The notes under the pieces: generated by a model
Told to the model about the DNA's origin: nothing
Database searches by the model: none
Seen by the model: the letters and a program-made list of their open reading frames with translations, nothing else
Position numbers and translations under genes: made by a program
Shown: positions 56,085 to 64,000 of the stretch, piece by piece
How positions within the stretch are numbered: the stretch's first letter is position 1
Layout of the letters: the number at the start of each line of letters is the position of its first letter
Assembly (NCBI RefSeq): GCF_030143255.1
Contig: NZ_JARJNR010000007.1
Span: 186,001 to 250,000 of the forward strand
Source of the DNA: Frigidibacter sp. SD6-1
GTDB lineage: Bacteria > Pseudomonadota > Alphaproteobacteria > Rhodobacterales > Rhodobacteraceae
DNA: 64,000 nucleotides
Direction of reading: 5' to 3'

Positions 56085-56301
56085 GCATCTACCCGTCTAT
56101 GTCGCTGCCCCCCACCTGCAGAACGGAGCGCTCGTCCCGGTCCTCGTGGACTACATGGTTCCATTTGGCGTCCTCAAGCTTGTCTGGTCGTCGAACAAGC
56201 AGCTATCGCCGAAAGTCCGGGCTTTCGTGGATTTCGTCGTCGAAAATGTCGGGCGCCACCCCATTGCATTCAAGCCCGCGAGAGAATTGTCTGGCCAGTG
56301 A
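56077..56301 (+). pseudogene. LysR-type regulator C-terminal fragment
   Basis: The frame reads GLAHLPVYVAAPHLQNGALV, then LVWSSNKQLSPKVRAFVDFV and ends at 56301. This is the last 70 or so residues of a LysR substrate-binding domain. The N-terminal HTH and most of the domain are missing, replaced by the 134-bp repeat, so the gene was cut at the repeat boundary. Confidence 0.75.
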
Positions 56302-56472
56302 TCTCTTTCTGTCGGTGCCCGGCAAGCCCCGTAAGGACGACAGGCGGGCGCTGAGCGGGATTATCTTCATCAATCGCAATGGGTTGCGCTGGCGCGATGC
56401 GCCTGCGGACTATGGGCCTCACAAGACGCTCTACAGCCGCTGGAAGCGCTGGAGCGAGAAGGGCATTGAACC
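56300..56472 (+). pseudogene. IS5-type transposase N-terminal fragment
   Basis: The frame contains PRKDDRRALSGIIFINRNGL, RWRDAPADYGPHKTLYSRWK and RWSEKGI, the recognisable start region of IS5-family transposases (DUF4096-like). It begins inside the LysR remnant's last codons and loses similarity after about 56472, so it is a non-functional piece. Confidence 0.75.
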
Positions 56473-56568
56473 GCGCCGGAAAACTCGGAATGGTTCACGT
56501 TCACTCCGCCGCCTTTCAGACGCGGAACCCGGAACAGCACCCAGATCATCGCGCTGTTTGACCGACCC

Positions 56569-57603
56569 TTACGCCACCACCAAGTTGGCAGGCGGGGTGC
56601 CGGTAAAGATTACATCTGACCAACTCAGTCCGGTCTCGGCGATAACGATCCGCAGATCCTGATCCGGCAAGCCGCTGCCGGTCAGCCGGATGAGGATTTC
56701 GGTTTCTCCGGCAGAGATGTCCTCGGTCAGGGTGCCACTTTCGGCGGTATAGGTGCTGCCCAAATCCGACAGATCGATTCCGATCTGGTCGATGCCCTTT
56801 TCGAAATCAGTGATGACGGCGGCTTCGTTCACAAAGACAGGCGGGTCATCGGGCAAGGGCGTGAAATCTCCGTTCCCCGTTGTCAGCACGATCTCGAACA
56901 GGTCCGAGCCTTCGCCTCCGGTCATCCGCGCTGCGGTGTCCGAACTCTCGTCTGGCAGGGGAAAGGCCTCGACCGAATGGGTCAGCGTGTCATTGCCGGC
57001 ACCGCCATCCGCGCCGATGCCATAGCCGGCCCCGCTAGAGGTACGGCCAGAGGTCAGGATCGTGTCGTTGCCGGCGCCGCCGGACAGCACCACGTTGTTT
57101 GACCCAGTACCGTCCAGGATATCATCGCCCTCACCGCCAAAGGCGGTTGTCACGGAGCCGTTGGCTGCGATAACGCGGATCATGTCATTTCCGGCATCGC
57201 CCGAAATGGTCGCATCTACCATGTCGGCGCTGATGATGTCGTCGCCTGCGCCACCCGAGATGGTCGAGGTTTCTCCGGCGGCAGAGATCGCATCGTTGCC
57301 GTCGCCGCCCGACAGATTTGCACCGCTGAGGTATGCCCCGTCGAACACACCGGCCAGGCTGATGGTGTCGTCGCCTGCGCCGCCATCGATCGTCGCGGCG
57401 ACATTGCCGGTGGTCTTGGGGTCAAAGAGGTAGACGTCGTCGCCATCACCCCCCGTGGAGATGAGTCCGTCGGTGACAAAGGTGATCTGGCCGCCATCTT
57501 CCTCGCCGCCGGGAGTCTCTGGTGCGGTGTCATCGTCATTGAAAAGATCGAATGCGGTGCAGCCAAGCGCCCCACCCACAAGAACCAACAAAAGCATTTC
57601 CAT
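56569..57603 (-). CDS. Small RTX-type calcium-binding protein with N-terminal membrane segment
   Basis: A 344-aa acidic protein with an N-terminal hydrophobic stretch (MEMLLLVLVGGALGC) and a run of degenerate GGxGxDxx nonapeptide repeats (about residues 50-220: for example GGAGDDTIS, GGDGNDAIS, GGAGDDIIS, GGEGDDILD). These bind calcium in a beta-roll. The C-terminal part (ITDFEKGIDQIGIDLSDLG) is typical of RTX ends. Secretion is likely, although no type I system is nearby. It is an intact gene inside an insertion-sequence graveyard, between two 134-bp direct repeats. Confidence 0.8.
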   Translation of the reverse strand: MEMLLLVLVGGALGCTAFDLFNDDDTAPETPGGEEDGGQITFVTDGLISTGGDGDDVYLFDPKTTGNVAATIDGGAGDDTISLAGVFDGAYLSGANLSGGDGNDAISAAGETSTISGGAGDDIISADMVDATISGDAGNDMIRVIAANGSVTTAFGGEGDDILDGTGSNNVVLSGGAGNDTILTSGRTSSGAGYGIGADGGAGNDTLTHSVEAFPLPDESSDTAARMTGGEGSDLFEIVLTTGNGDFTPLPDDPPVFVNEAAVITDFEKGIDQIGIDLSDLGSTYTAESGTLTEDISAGETEILIRLTGSGLPDQDLRIVIAETGLSWSDVIFTGTPPANLVVA

Positions 57604-57781
57604 TGCGACACCTCATTACCCAACATCACAGAGCTTTTAAGGTCAACTGCTGTCAAGTACGTTCTATATGGGTCTGTTGCTTTGACGGTGATGAACGGGA
57701 TGCCCATGGGGGGTAATCCCCCCGAAAGCAAGGGGCTGCATAAGTAGAATTTTCTCGCCAAGATGAACGAGGAGATTCTGA

Positions 57782-57985
57782 ATGAAGACAAGCAGATACA
57801 CTGAGGCGCATATCCTTGCGATCCTGCGGCAGGCCGAAGGCGGGATGCCGGTGGCCGATCTGTGCCGCGAGCACCGCATGAGCAGTGCGTCGTTCTACAA
57901 GTGGCGCGCCAAGTATGGCGGCATGGACGCATCCCTCATCAGCCAGATGAAGGCCATTGAAGAGGAGAACCGTCGGCTGAAGCGC
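57782..57985 (+). pseudogene. IS3-family OrfA fragment
   Basis: From the ATG at 57782: MKTSRYTEAHILAILRQAEG, then VADLCREHRMSSASFYKWRA (HTH) and MKAIEEENRRLKR (start of the leucine zipper). This is the N-terminal two-thirds of an IS3-group OrfA, cut where the 134-bp repeat begins. OrfB is absent. Confidence 0.85.
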
Positions 57986-58114
57986 GGGGATAATGGCGGA
58001 AATTTGCCGCCGCTCGCGCCGTCTGCCATGCAGGCAGGCACACCCGTCGAGGGCGGGATGCGGGTCCCCCAAAACCGCAGACGCGGCCTTGGGGCCGCGT
58101 CCGGGGGGTCTTGC
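57981..58114. repeat. 134-bp direct repeat, copy 2
   Basis: Second copy of 55951-56084. Its left end interrupts the IS3 OrfA frame, and its right end lies 15 bp from the stop of the caspase-fold gene. The two copies bracket about 1.9 kb with the RTX-type gene and IS pieces. Confidence 0.88.
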
Positions 58115-58128
58115 ACTTCGATGGATCG

Positions 58129-59769
58129 TCACAGCGAATCGACCATGAGCCGTGCAACGGTTTGCTGGTTCAGAAACCCGCTGACCGGCAGGCCGCGCGA
58201 TTTCTGATATCTGCGCAGGGCGCGTCGCGTATCCTCGTCGACGATGCCGTCGACGTTTCCCGGATTGAGTTGCAACGCATCCAGCCGATCCTCGATCACC
58301 CGTTTGATGAAAGGTGTAAGGCCGAGGCCGTCCTCGGCGGCGGCGGCCGCCTCGATCCTTTGCTGATCGGCCGGGCTGGGGCCTTGCCGTTCGATCAGCA
58401 GCTTTGCATCGGCCGCGAACGCGCCTTTCGGATAGGCCGCAAGGTAATCCTGGTAGCCCTGGACCGTGTTGATGGCAACGGCGCGATCCCACGCGGCCCG
58501 ATCTGCCGCCTGCGCCTGACGCCTGCGTTCGTCGTCAAAGGGCTTCAACCGCTCCTGCGCGAGTTCCGCAAACAGGCCGTCCGGATAGCGCTTGAGGTAG
58601 GCCCGAAGCCCCGCCTCGTCGCCCGCCGCGCCGGTACTGTCCCAGAAGGCCCGGTCCGACGCGTCCTGTTCAGCCTTGCGCGCGGCGGCCTCTGCCTCGA
58701 GTTCGCTGGCGCGCCGGGCAGCCTGACCGGCGAGGGTCGTCACCTGCTGGCCTGTCAGATAGCCCGTGGCGGACAGATCGTTTCGCTTCTGCCAGCTCTT
58801 GATCGCCGCACGGGTTCCGGGGCCGAACAGCCCGTCGATGCCGCGGGGATCGAAATCGAGCAGAAGCAGGTTCTGCTGGATCTGGCGTCGCTTGTCGCGG
58901 CTGAGCCGAAGCGCATCCTCTTCCGCCGCCGCACGCGCCAGCGGGTCGTCCAGCAATTGCAGCGCCGTGCGGGCGTCGTCCGCGAACAACCCGTCCGGGT
59001 GACTGTCCAGGAAGGATTGGTAGGCCTGACGCGTGTCCAGCGCCTTGGTCGCAGCCCAGAGCTTTGTCTCGGCGCCAAGGCTCGCTTCGGCATCGGTTTT
59101 CGCCGGGGCAGCGCCGTCGGGCCGCTGAAACACGTGTCTGTCCGAGACATAGCCGGAAACGACGACACCTTTCGCCCCTCGGGTCAGGGCGGCAATGCTT
59201 TCGCCACGGCGGCTGGATATCTGGTCGGCCAGCCGGGCGATCGCCGCGACATTGCCGGTCATCACGGTAACGCCCTGCGGTGGGTCGATCCGGCCGAGCC
59301 CTTGCGTCAACCCGCGCCCGAGGTCAACCGAGCCACCTTCTGTGGCGATCAACAGGAGCGCTGCGCCGGGATGTTCGGCCGCGGCGGCGAGAACGGTGGA
59401 AAGGGACAGGCCTTCGTCGCCGATCGAGGCGAGGGTCGGCCCATCGGCATCGCGGCCAAGCAGCCAACTTTCCTCGCCCGCATGGGCGAAATGACCGGCA
59501 AGCAGGATGACGGAGGAGCCTTCGGAGGCGCTGTTGCGGTAATAATCGGCAAACAGCCGATGCAGCGAAGCCGCTGTCGCGTCGCTGCCGGACGTGACAA
59601 GAAACCCGGACGCATTCAGCGCCGTCACGACATCAAGCACGTCACCGGCGCGGGCGACGTCGTCTCCTGCCCAATACTTCTCGTTGCCGATGACAAGGGC
59701 GGCGTCCTGCCCCCAGGCGGGGCCCATTGCGAGCGCCATGAACAGGCACGACGGCTTTAGAAACGGCAT
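58129..59769 (-). CDS. Caspase-fold (C14-like) protein with two peptidoglycan-binding domains, catalytic Cys absent
   Basis: A 546-aa exported protein. The signal peptide is MPFLKPSCLFMALAMGPAWG. The caspase-like domain (about 22-210) keeps its start (DAALVIGNEKYW) and the histidine in LLAGHFAHAG (His93), but the strand that normally reads D-A-C-R reads LLLIATEGGS (138-147), so the nucleophile Cys is lost. Three repeats of the type YPxGxFAxxA follow, and PG_binding_1 domains lie at about 300-350 and 490-546. A periplasmic, wall-bound scaffold is likelier than a protease. I chose the ATG at 59769 for the signal peptide; the longer frame starts at 59847. Confidence 0.8.
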   Translation of the reverse strand: MPFLKPSCLFMALAMGPAWGQDAALVIGNEKYWAGDDVARAGDVLDVVTALNASGFLVTSGSDATAASLHRLFADYYRNSASEGSSVILLAGHFAHAGEESWLLGRDADGPTLASIGDEGLSLSTVLAAAAEHPGAALLLIATEGGSVDLGRGLTQGLGRIDPPQGVTVMTGNVAAIARLADQISSRRGESIAALTRGAKGVVVSGYVSDRHVFQRPDGAAPAKTDAEASLGAETKLWAATKALDTRQAYQSFLDSHPDGLFADDARTALQLLDDPLARAAAEEDALRLSRDKRRQIQQNLLLLDFDPRGIDGLFGPGTRAAIKSWQKRNDLSATGYLTGQQVTTLAGQAARRASELEAEAAARKAEQDASDRAFWDSTGAAGDEAGLRAYLKRYPDGLFAELAQERLKPFDDERRRQAQAADRAAWDRAVAINTVQGYQDYLAAYPKGAFAADAKLLIERQGPSPADQQRIEAAAAAEDGLGLTPFIKRVIEDRLDALQLNPGNVDGIVDEDTRRALRRYQKSRGLPVSGFLNQQTVARLMVDSL

Positions 59770-60067
59770 GAAGACCTCGATCCCCTGAGGCGAGGCCGAC
59801 ACATTCGCAACGCGCGTCGGCTGCCAGTTCATGTCGCGACCCTTCACGGCCAGACACGGCCAGATTGGAAAGCCTGCGATCCAGGTCGAAATTTGAACGT
59901 CCGGGAGCCCCGTTTGTCCCGAAATCGCTTTATGGAGCCCGCGATCGTTGTCATGACTCGGTCCAGACAGACAGGGATTCCGGGCCCGGGAAATTGCGCC
60001 TCCAAGCCGGAATGGAACTGAGTGACGTCGCGTGCGTTTGCAGGATCAGCGGCAGGTGGGAGGCTCA

Positions 60068-61960
60068 GTGGCTCAGGCTGACGACATCGAACCGATCCAG
60101 CCCCAACGCCCGATGGTAGGGTCCGCGCCGGGTGCATCGGTTGCATCGATCAGGGTGCTTGTGACCATCGTTGCGGTCTGCACGATCCTCTATGTGGCAA
60201 GAGACCTTGTCCTGCCGCTTGTCCTTGGCATGCTGTTCGCCTTCATCCTGACGCCGGTGGTGAATTACCTGCGCGCCCATGGTTTGCGGGACACCGCCGC
60301 GGTCACGGTGACGGTTGTCGCGACCTCGATGCTTGTTGGATCGTTCTTGCTGATCCTTATCTATCAGGTTGGCCAGATTGGCGCGAACCTGCCGCAATAT
60401 CAGGGCAATGTCCTTGCCAAGGTCGACACGCTTCTTGCGGCCGGAACGGAAAACGAGATCATTTCGCACCTGCAAGGCATGGTCGAGCGAATCTCGGAAC
60501 GGCTTGACGCACAAACCACCGAGACGGCAAGCAATCAGGCCATGAAGGTCGAGCTGGTCGAGCAGACCAGCCTCATGGCCTGGCTGACCGACGTCATCCT
60601 GCCGGCGCTGACACCCGTCGGCGTGTTCGGCCTGATTTTCATTGTCGTTATCTTCGCCTTGCTTGAGCGCGGAACCCTGAGGGACCGGCTGGTGCAGCTG
60701 ATCGGAGGCTCGAACATCCTGGCCACGTCACGGTTGCTGGAAGAGGCAGGCATGCGGGTTTCGAAATTCCTGGTGGCGCAACTGACGGTGAACGCCATCT
60801 ATGCGGTGCCGATCTGGCTTGGCCTTTGGGTCATCGGCGTTCCCAATGCGCTTTTCTTCGGGCTTGTCACGCTTGTGATGCGCTTCGTGCCCTATATCGG
60901 ATCGGCCGTCTCGGCCGTCCTGCCCCTGCTGATGGCCGTGGCCGTATCGTCCGGTTGGTCGATCGTTCTGTGGACCGTGGCCCTGTTCCTGCTGGTCGAA
61001 CTGGTCACATCATATGTGATCGAACCCTGGTTTTATGCCCAGCAAACCGGCATGTCGCCGCTGGGCGTGATCGTTTCGGCAATGTTCTGGACCTGGCTCT
61101 GGGGTCCGATGGGACTGATCATCGCCACGCCGCTGACAGTGTGCCTGGTTGTCATCGGGCATCATGTGCCCGGTCTGAGGCTGTTTCCGATCATGTTGGG
61201 GGATGAGCCGGTGCTGACCGAATCCGCCCGGCTTTACGATCGGCTGCTCGCCGGCCGGTCGCTCGACTTCACCGAAGCCGCGGCATCGACAACCAGGCAA
61301 CGCCATCTGGCGGACTATTACGATCAGACGGCAATCCCCGCGCTGGCGCTTGCGAGGGTTGATCATGAGGCGGGGCTTCTGTCCGACTATCAGGTGCAGC
61401 GGATCGCCAGCGCTGCCTGGACCCTCGCCGAAGAGCTGGAAACGGTGGTCGAGGACGAGCTTGCCAATGCAGAAGAGGAACCTTCGGAAGAGGGGGCGAA
61501 TTCTCTGGTGACGAACGGCATTCTTGACGGGATCGGCGCCCGGGTCGCTGTGATCGGGGCGCAGTCCGAGCTGGATGCGGTTGCGGCGATGATGCTTGGT
61601 CAGTCGCTGCGTGCCGAGGGCGCGGAAGCGCTTGTCCTGCCGCTGCGTGCCGCCATTCCGCGGGCCCTGGGCAAGTTCGAGCCGACCGCGCTGATCATCG
61701 TCACGCTTGATGCGGTCGTGGCGACGCCCGTGCCGTTGCTCGTCCGGCTGATCCGGCGTCGTCTGCCCGGGGTCGGCGTCTCTGTGGCGCGGTGGGCCAT
61801 CCCCGTCGGGCAGGCGCAGTCACCAACCGGAAAGGAAAGGAACTTTCCGGTCGCGGAAGGGATGGAAGCCGTCTTCGCGACGGTCTTCGGAAAGGAGGCG
61901 CCGGCGCCTTCCCTGGAAAAACCCCTGACGCCCGTGTCGCCGGAGGCGCGACCGGCTTGA
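60068..61960 (+). CDS. AI-2E-family (PerM-like) permease with extra C-terminal domain
   Basis: A 630-aa membrane protein. Residues about 25-365 are a normal AI-2E-family transporter with eight helices (including LFFGLVTLVMRFVPYIGSAV and EPWFYAQQTGMSPLGVI). The remaining 260 residues are a soluble part: an acidic helical stretch (VVEDELANAEEEPSEEG) and an alpha/beta segment with VAVIGAQSELDAVAAMMLG that resembles a B12-binding or Rossmann-like sensor. I chose the GTG at 60068 because GGGAGG lies just upstream. The substrate is unknown. Confidence 0.82.
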   Translation: MAQADDIEPIQPQRPMVGSAPGASVASIRVLVTIVAVCTILYVARDLVLPLVLGMLFAFILTPVVNYLRAHGLRDTAAVTVTVVATSMLVGSFLLILIYQVGQIGANLPQYQGNVLAKVDTLLAAGTENEIISHLQGMVERISERLDAQTTETASNQAMKVELVEQTSLMAWLTDVILPALTPVGVFGLIFIVVIFALLERGTLRDRLVQLIGGSNILATSRLLEEAGMRVSKFLVAQLTVNAIYAVPIWLGLWVIGVPNALFFGLVTLVMRFVPYIGSAVSAVLPLLMAVAVSSGWSIVLWTVALFLLVELVTSYVIEPWFYAQQTGMSPLGVIVSAMFWTWLWGPMGLIIATPLTVCLVVIGHHVPGLRLFPIMLGDEPVLTESARLYDRLLAGRSLDFTEAAASTTRQRHLADYYDQTAIPALALARVDHEAGLLSDYQVQRIASAAWTLAEELETVVEDELANAEEEPSEEGANSLVTNGILDGIGARVAVIGAQSELDAVAAMMLGQSLRAEGAEALVLPLRAAIPRALGKFEPTALIIVTLDAVVATPVPLLVRLIRRRLPGVGVSVARWAIPVGQAQSPTGKERNFPVAEGMEAVFATVFGKEAPAPSLEKPLTPVSPEARPA

Positions 61961-62458
61961 TGGCCCGGCCCGTGATCCCCGCCAGTCCGGGACGAGGTCG
62001 GAAAGCCTGCCGGGCAGATGCCCGGCAGATCGCGCAAGGGCGTACAAGATGCGTGACGATTTCGTACCCTTCGACATTGCACGGATGTTTCTTGGCACCC
62101 AGCCCACCCTCTTTTACCTGGAAATCGTCTTTCGCACCTGCCTGGTCCATGCCTGCTCGCTCCTCCTGCTCCGCTGGACCGGCGGGCGGGCCTGTCGATC
62201 GAGCCGTCGTGGGATGTGAAGTCACTGCAAGGTGCCGGGTCTGCGGTGTCGGTCACCGGGCCGCTGGGCTGCCTGGCTTGCGGACGGGTTCAGCACGGGG
62301 GCAAGCGCGATATGCCGCGCGCCTGAGACAGCCGTGACTGGACGAAGGCCGAGAGGGTGTCCGGCAAGTAGGTCGGGCGACGAAGACATGCCCGGCCGGG
62401 TGGAGGGCCGCCGGAACCGGCAGCCCATTCCGGCGTTGAGGGCGCAAAGGGGACCATC
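61961..62458. other. Gap holding one broken gene
   Basis: About 500 bp between the permease and creA. It contains a DUF421 fragment (62049-62219); the remainder (62220-62458) shows no credible gene. The last 20 bp before creA have no strong Shine-Dalgarno. Confidence 0.4.
62049..62219 (+). pseudogene. DUF421 membrane protein N-terminal fragment
   Basis: The 56-codon frame contains PTLFYLEIVFRTCLVHACSL and LLLRWTGGRA, which match the first helices of YetF/DUF421-family proteins. It then ends in CRSSRRGM and a stop instead of the conserved soluble domain. Probably a deletion remnant. Confidence 0.6.
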
Positions 62459-62938
62459 ATGAAAAAAACCGTAGCAAGACCGCATCTGGCCGCTGGCGTG
62501 ATTCTGGCCATCTGCCTTGGCGCGACGGGCGCGCGAGGCGAGAAGGTGGGAGAGGTCGGCGTCGACTGGTTCGGCAATGATATCGTGATCGAGGCGCTCG
62601 TCGATCCGAAGGTCGAGGGGGTGACCTGTCATCTTGCCTATTTCGATCGCGGTGTCATCGACCGGCTTCAGAACGGCAACTGGTTCGAGGATCCGTCCAA
62701 TTCGTCCATCGCCTGCCGTCAGACCGGCCCGATCGTCCTGGGCGATATCGACCGCAGCGAGGACGGCGAAGAGGTGTTCAAGGAGCGTCGTTCGATCCTG
62801 TTCAAGAAACTTGTGGTCCGGCGGGTCTTCGACGAAATGAACCAGACCCTGATCTATCTGTCGCACACGCGCGAGGTCGAAACCGGATCGGCGAAAATGT
62901 CGATCTCCACCGTGCCGCTTTACCAGGGCACAGATTGA
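62459..62938 (+). CDS. creA: CreA family protein
   Basis: Secreted 159-aa protein of unknown function in the CreA family. The signal peptide spans residues 1-27 (ending GARG). The family pattern is visible: DWFGNDIVIEALVDPKVEGV, a Cys pair (CHLAYFDRG and IACRQTGP, about 57 and 86) that may form a disulfide, and IYLSHTREVETGSAKMSIS near the end. Neighbours do not suggest a role. Confidence 0.88.
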   Translation: MKKTVARPHLAAGVILAICLGATGARGEKVGEVGVDWFGNDIVIEALVDPKVEGVTCHLAYFDRGVIDRLQNGNWFEDPSNSSIACRQTGPIVLGDIDRSEDGEEVFKERRSILFKKLVVRRVFDEMNQTLIYLSHTREVETGSAKMSISTVPLYQGTD

Positions 62939-63014
62939 AACGGCCACGGGCGCACCAAGATGCGGTGCGCCCGGGCACGAGCCTTGTCAGGCTGGCCCGG
63001 TCAGACCACCCCGG

Positions 63015-63491
63015 TCAGGCCGCCGCGTTCACCGATTCCACTGCCATGCTTGTCAGCTTGGCATTCGCCGCCTTTTCCATGTCGAGGATCTGCGACAGCA
63101 TGTCATGCGCCTCGGAATGGCCAAGCACCTTGGCCCATTCGCGCAGCGTGCCGTAGCGGGCGATCTCGTAATGCTCCACCGCCTGCGCGGCGGCGACGAG
63201 GGCGGCATCGAGGGCGACACCGCTGGCCCCTTTGATCAGGCCCTCGGTTTCCTTGATCAGCCCTTCGATCGCATCGCACTTTTCGCCCTCGGGCTTGGCG
63301 CCGATCGACGCGAAGACCTTGCCCAGAATGGAAATCTGTTCCTTGGTCTCGGCAAGGTGGTGTTCCACCGCCTTCTTCAGTTCGGCGCTTTTCGCCGCGG
63401 CGGCCACCTTGGGCAGCGCTTTCGTCAGCGCGTTTTCAGCGTAATAGACATCTTTCAGCGTGTGGTGAAAGGCATCGGCCAGCGTTTTCAT
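63015..63491 (-). CDS. Ferritin-like DUF892 protein (YciE/YciF family)
   Basis: Four-helix-bundle protein, 158 aa, linked to stress in other bacteria. Family signatures: DAFHHTLKDVYYAENALTKA near the start, EHHLAETKEQI near residue 42, and VEHYEIARYGTLREWAKVLG near 106, with His/Glu residues that may bind a di-iron centre. The ATG at 63491 follows AAAAGGAGAAA. Confidence 0.88.
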   Translation of the reverse strand: MKTLADAFHHTLKDVYYAENALTKALPKVAAAAKSAELKKAVEHHLAETKEQISILGKVFASIGAKPEGEKCDAIEGLIKETEGLIKGASGVALDAALVAAAQAVEHYEIARYGTLREWAKVLGHSEAHDMLSQILDMEKAANAKLTSMAVESVNAAA

Positions 63492-63577
63492 CGATTTCTC
63501 CTTTTCAGTTCTGGGCAATAGTATCTTCACCTCCCGAGGCGCATCCGGAGGGGCAATGTGTGTGACAGTCGCCGTAT

Positions 63578-64000
63578 TCAGATGAGATAGGCAGCGTCGG
63601 CAGCCGATGGCAGCCGCCCCTCGGGCGTCAACCGGTCAATCATGTCGGGCAAGGCCTCGGCCAGGCGATCGACGATCACCTCTTCCGCCAGGCCGGTACG
63701 CCGTGCGAGATCAGACAGCAGCGGCGCGCCGAGACGGTCGCGCAGCTCGTCACGGGACATCGGCTTGTTGGGACCGCTCGCCACCCAGCTGTCCGCAGCC
63801 GAACCTCCGGTGTCGCCGGAGAGAAGGCGCATCAGACCGCCAACCGCATCGGATAGGGCCATACCCGCATTGTTGCCCGTAAAGATCGAGCCGACCTCAG
63901 ACAGGAAATCTCCGCCCCGAGGCCTGTCGGTGGCTGCACCGTTCGCTTGCTGGCGCGTCCTCACATCCGTGATGACGGAGCCGATCTTGTCGCGGTGCTG
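63578..64000 (-). CDS. YidB-like protein (DUF937), N-terminus beyond window
   Basis: The frame is open to the right edge of the window, so the N-terminus is missing. The visible part has a Gly/Ala-rich amphipathic helix (NNAGMALSDAVGGLMRLL) and the YidB C-terminal signature SWVASGPNKPMSRDELRDRL followed by LARRTGLAEEVIVDRLAEAL and LTPEGRLPS. Function unknown. A GTG at 63964 could serve as an internal start. Confidence 0.82.
   Translation of the reverse strand, partial: QHRDKIGSVITDVRTRQQANGAATDRPRGGDFLSEVGSIFTGNNAGMALSDAVGGLMRLLSGDTGGSAADSWVASGPNKPMSRDELRDRLGAPLLSDLARRTGLAEEVIVDRLAEALPDMIDRLTPEGRLPSAADAAYLI

Overview
The window is high-GC bacterial chromosome, and its gene content and order point to the Rhodobacteraceae (Rhodobacterales, Alphaproteobacteria). 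The evidence is an mreBCD-mrdA cluster, an fmt-def-def cluster, phoH-ybeY-corC-lnt-metK in order with a SAM/SAH-type riboswitch in front of metK, divergent hemC/hemE, a ccoNOQP operon behind tandem FNR-type boxes, and G-rich hairpin repeats ending in GGATATTT. I cannot name a genus or species from the sequence alone. The window opens inside mrdA and closes inside a YidB-like gene.

Layout. 1-3.9 kb: rod-shape operon mreB-mreC-mreD-mrdA, minus strand. 4.2-14.8 kb: a short-chain dehydrogenase, a small GlsB-type membrane protein, fmt, a degenerate and an intact peptide deformylase, a PatB/MalY lyase coupled to an L,D-transpeptidase, an MltB-type transglycosylase, an amidohydrolase, and several small or broken genes. 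15-20 kb: rplS-rpmE, mscL, alanine dehydrogenase with a divergent Lrp-type regulator, a ClC antiporter and a lipoprotein transglycosylase. 20-27.5 kb: xthA, an MFS exporter, a HAD phosphatase, the 4.5S SRP RNA, a CpdB-like esterase, nudC and an SRPBCC protein. 27.5-35.6 kb: phoH, an inserted M16 peptidase gene, ybeY, corC, lnt, metK, queF and trmB. 35.8-41.4 kb: yceI, a DgcA-like flavin/FeS oxidoreductase, an FAD-linked dehydrogenase and a frameshifted MFS gene. 41.5-50 kb: hemC/hemE, hemF, an aminotransferase and several exporters. 50-54.4 kb: a universal stress protein divergent from ccoNOQP. 54.6-58.1 kb: an accessory patch of broken IS481, IS5, IS3 and LysR pieces, two copies of a 134-bp direct repeat, an SH3/DUF1236 secreted protein and a small RTX-type protein. 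58-64 kb: a caspase-fold protein without the catalytic cysteine, an AI-2E-family permease with a long extra C-terminal domain, a DUF421 fragment, CreA, a DUF892 ferritin-like protein and YidB.

The genes fall into a few themes: cell wall and shape (mre genes, mrdA, two lytic transglycosylases, L,D-transpeptidase, mscL), translation and RNA (fmt, def, rplS, rpmE, ffs, ybeY, trmB, queF), heme and micro-oxic respiration (hemC, hemE, hemF, ccoNOQP), and envelope transport. The strongest unusual signals are: (1) an M16 peptidase cassette between phoH and ybeY, bounded by a perfect 20-bp direct repeat that copies the end of phoH; (2) a deformylase paralogue that has lost both catalytic Cys and Glu; (3) a membrane-protein gene broken by an exact 7-bp tandem duplication; (4) the 134-bp repeats in the transposon graveyard; and (5) several families of structured intergenic repeats.
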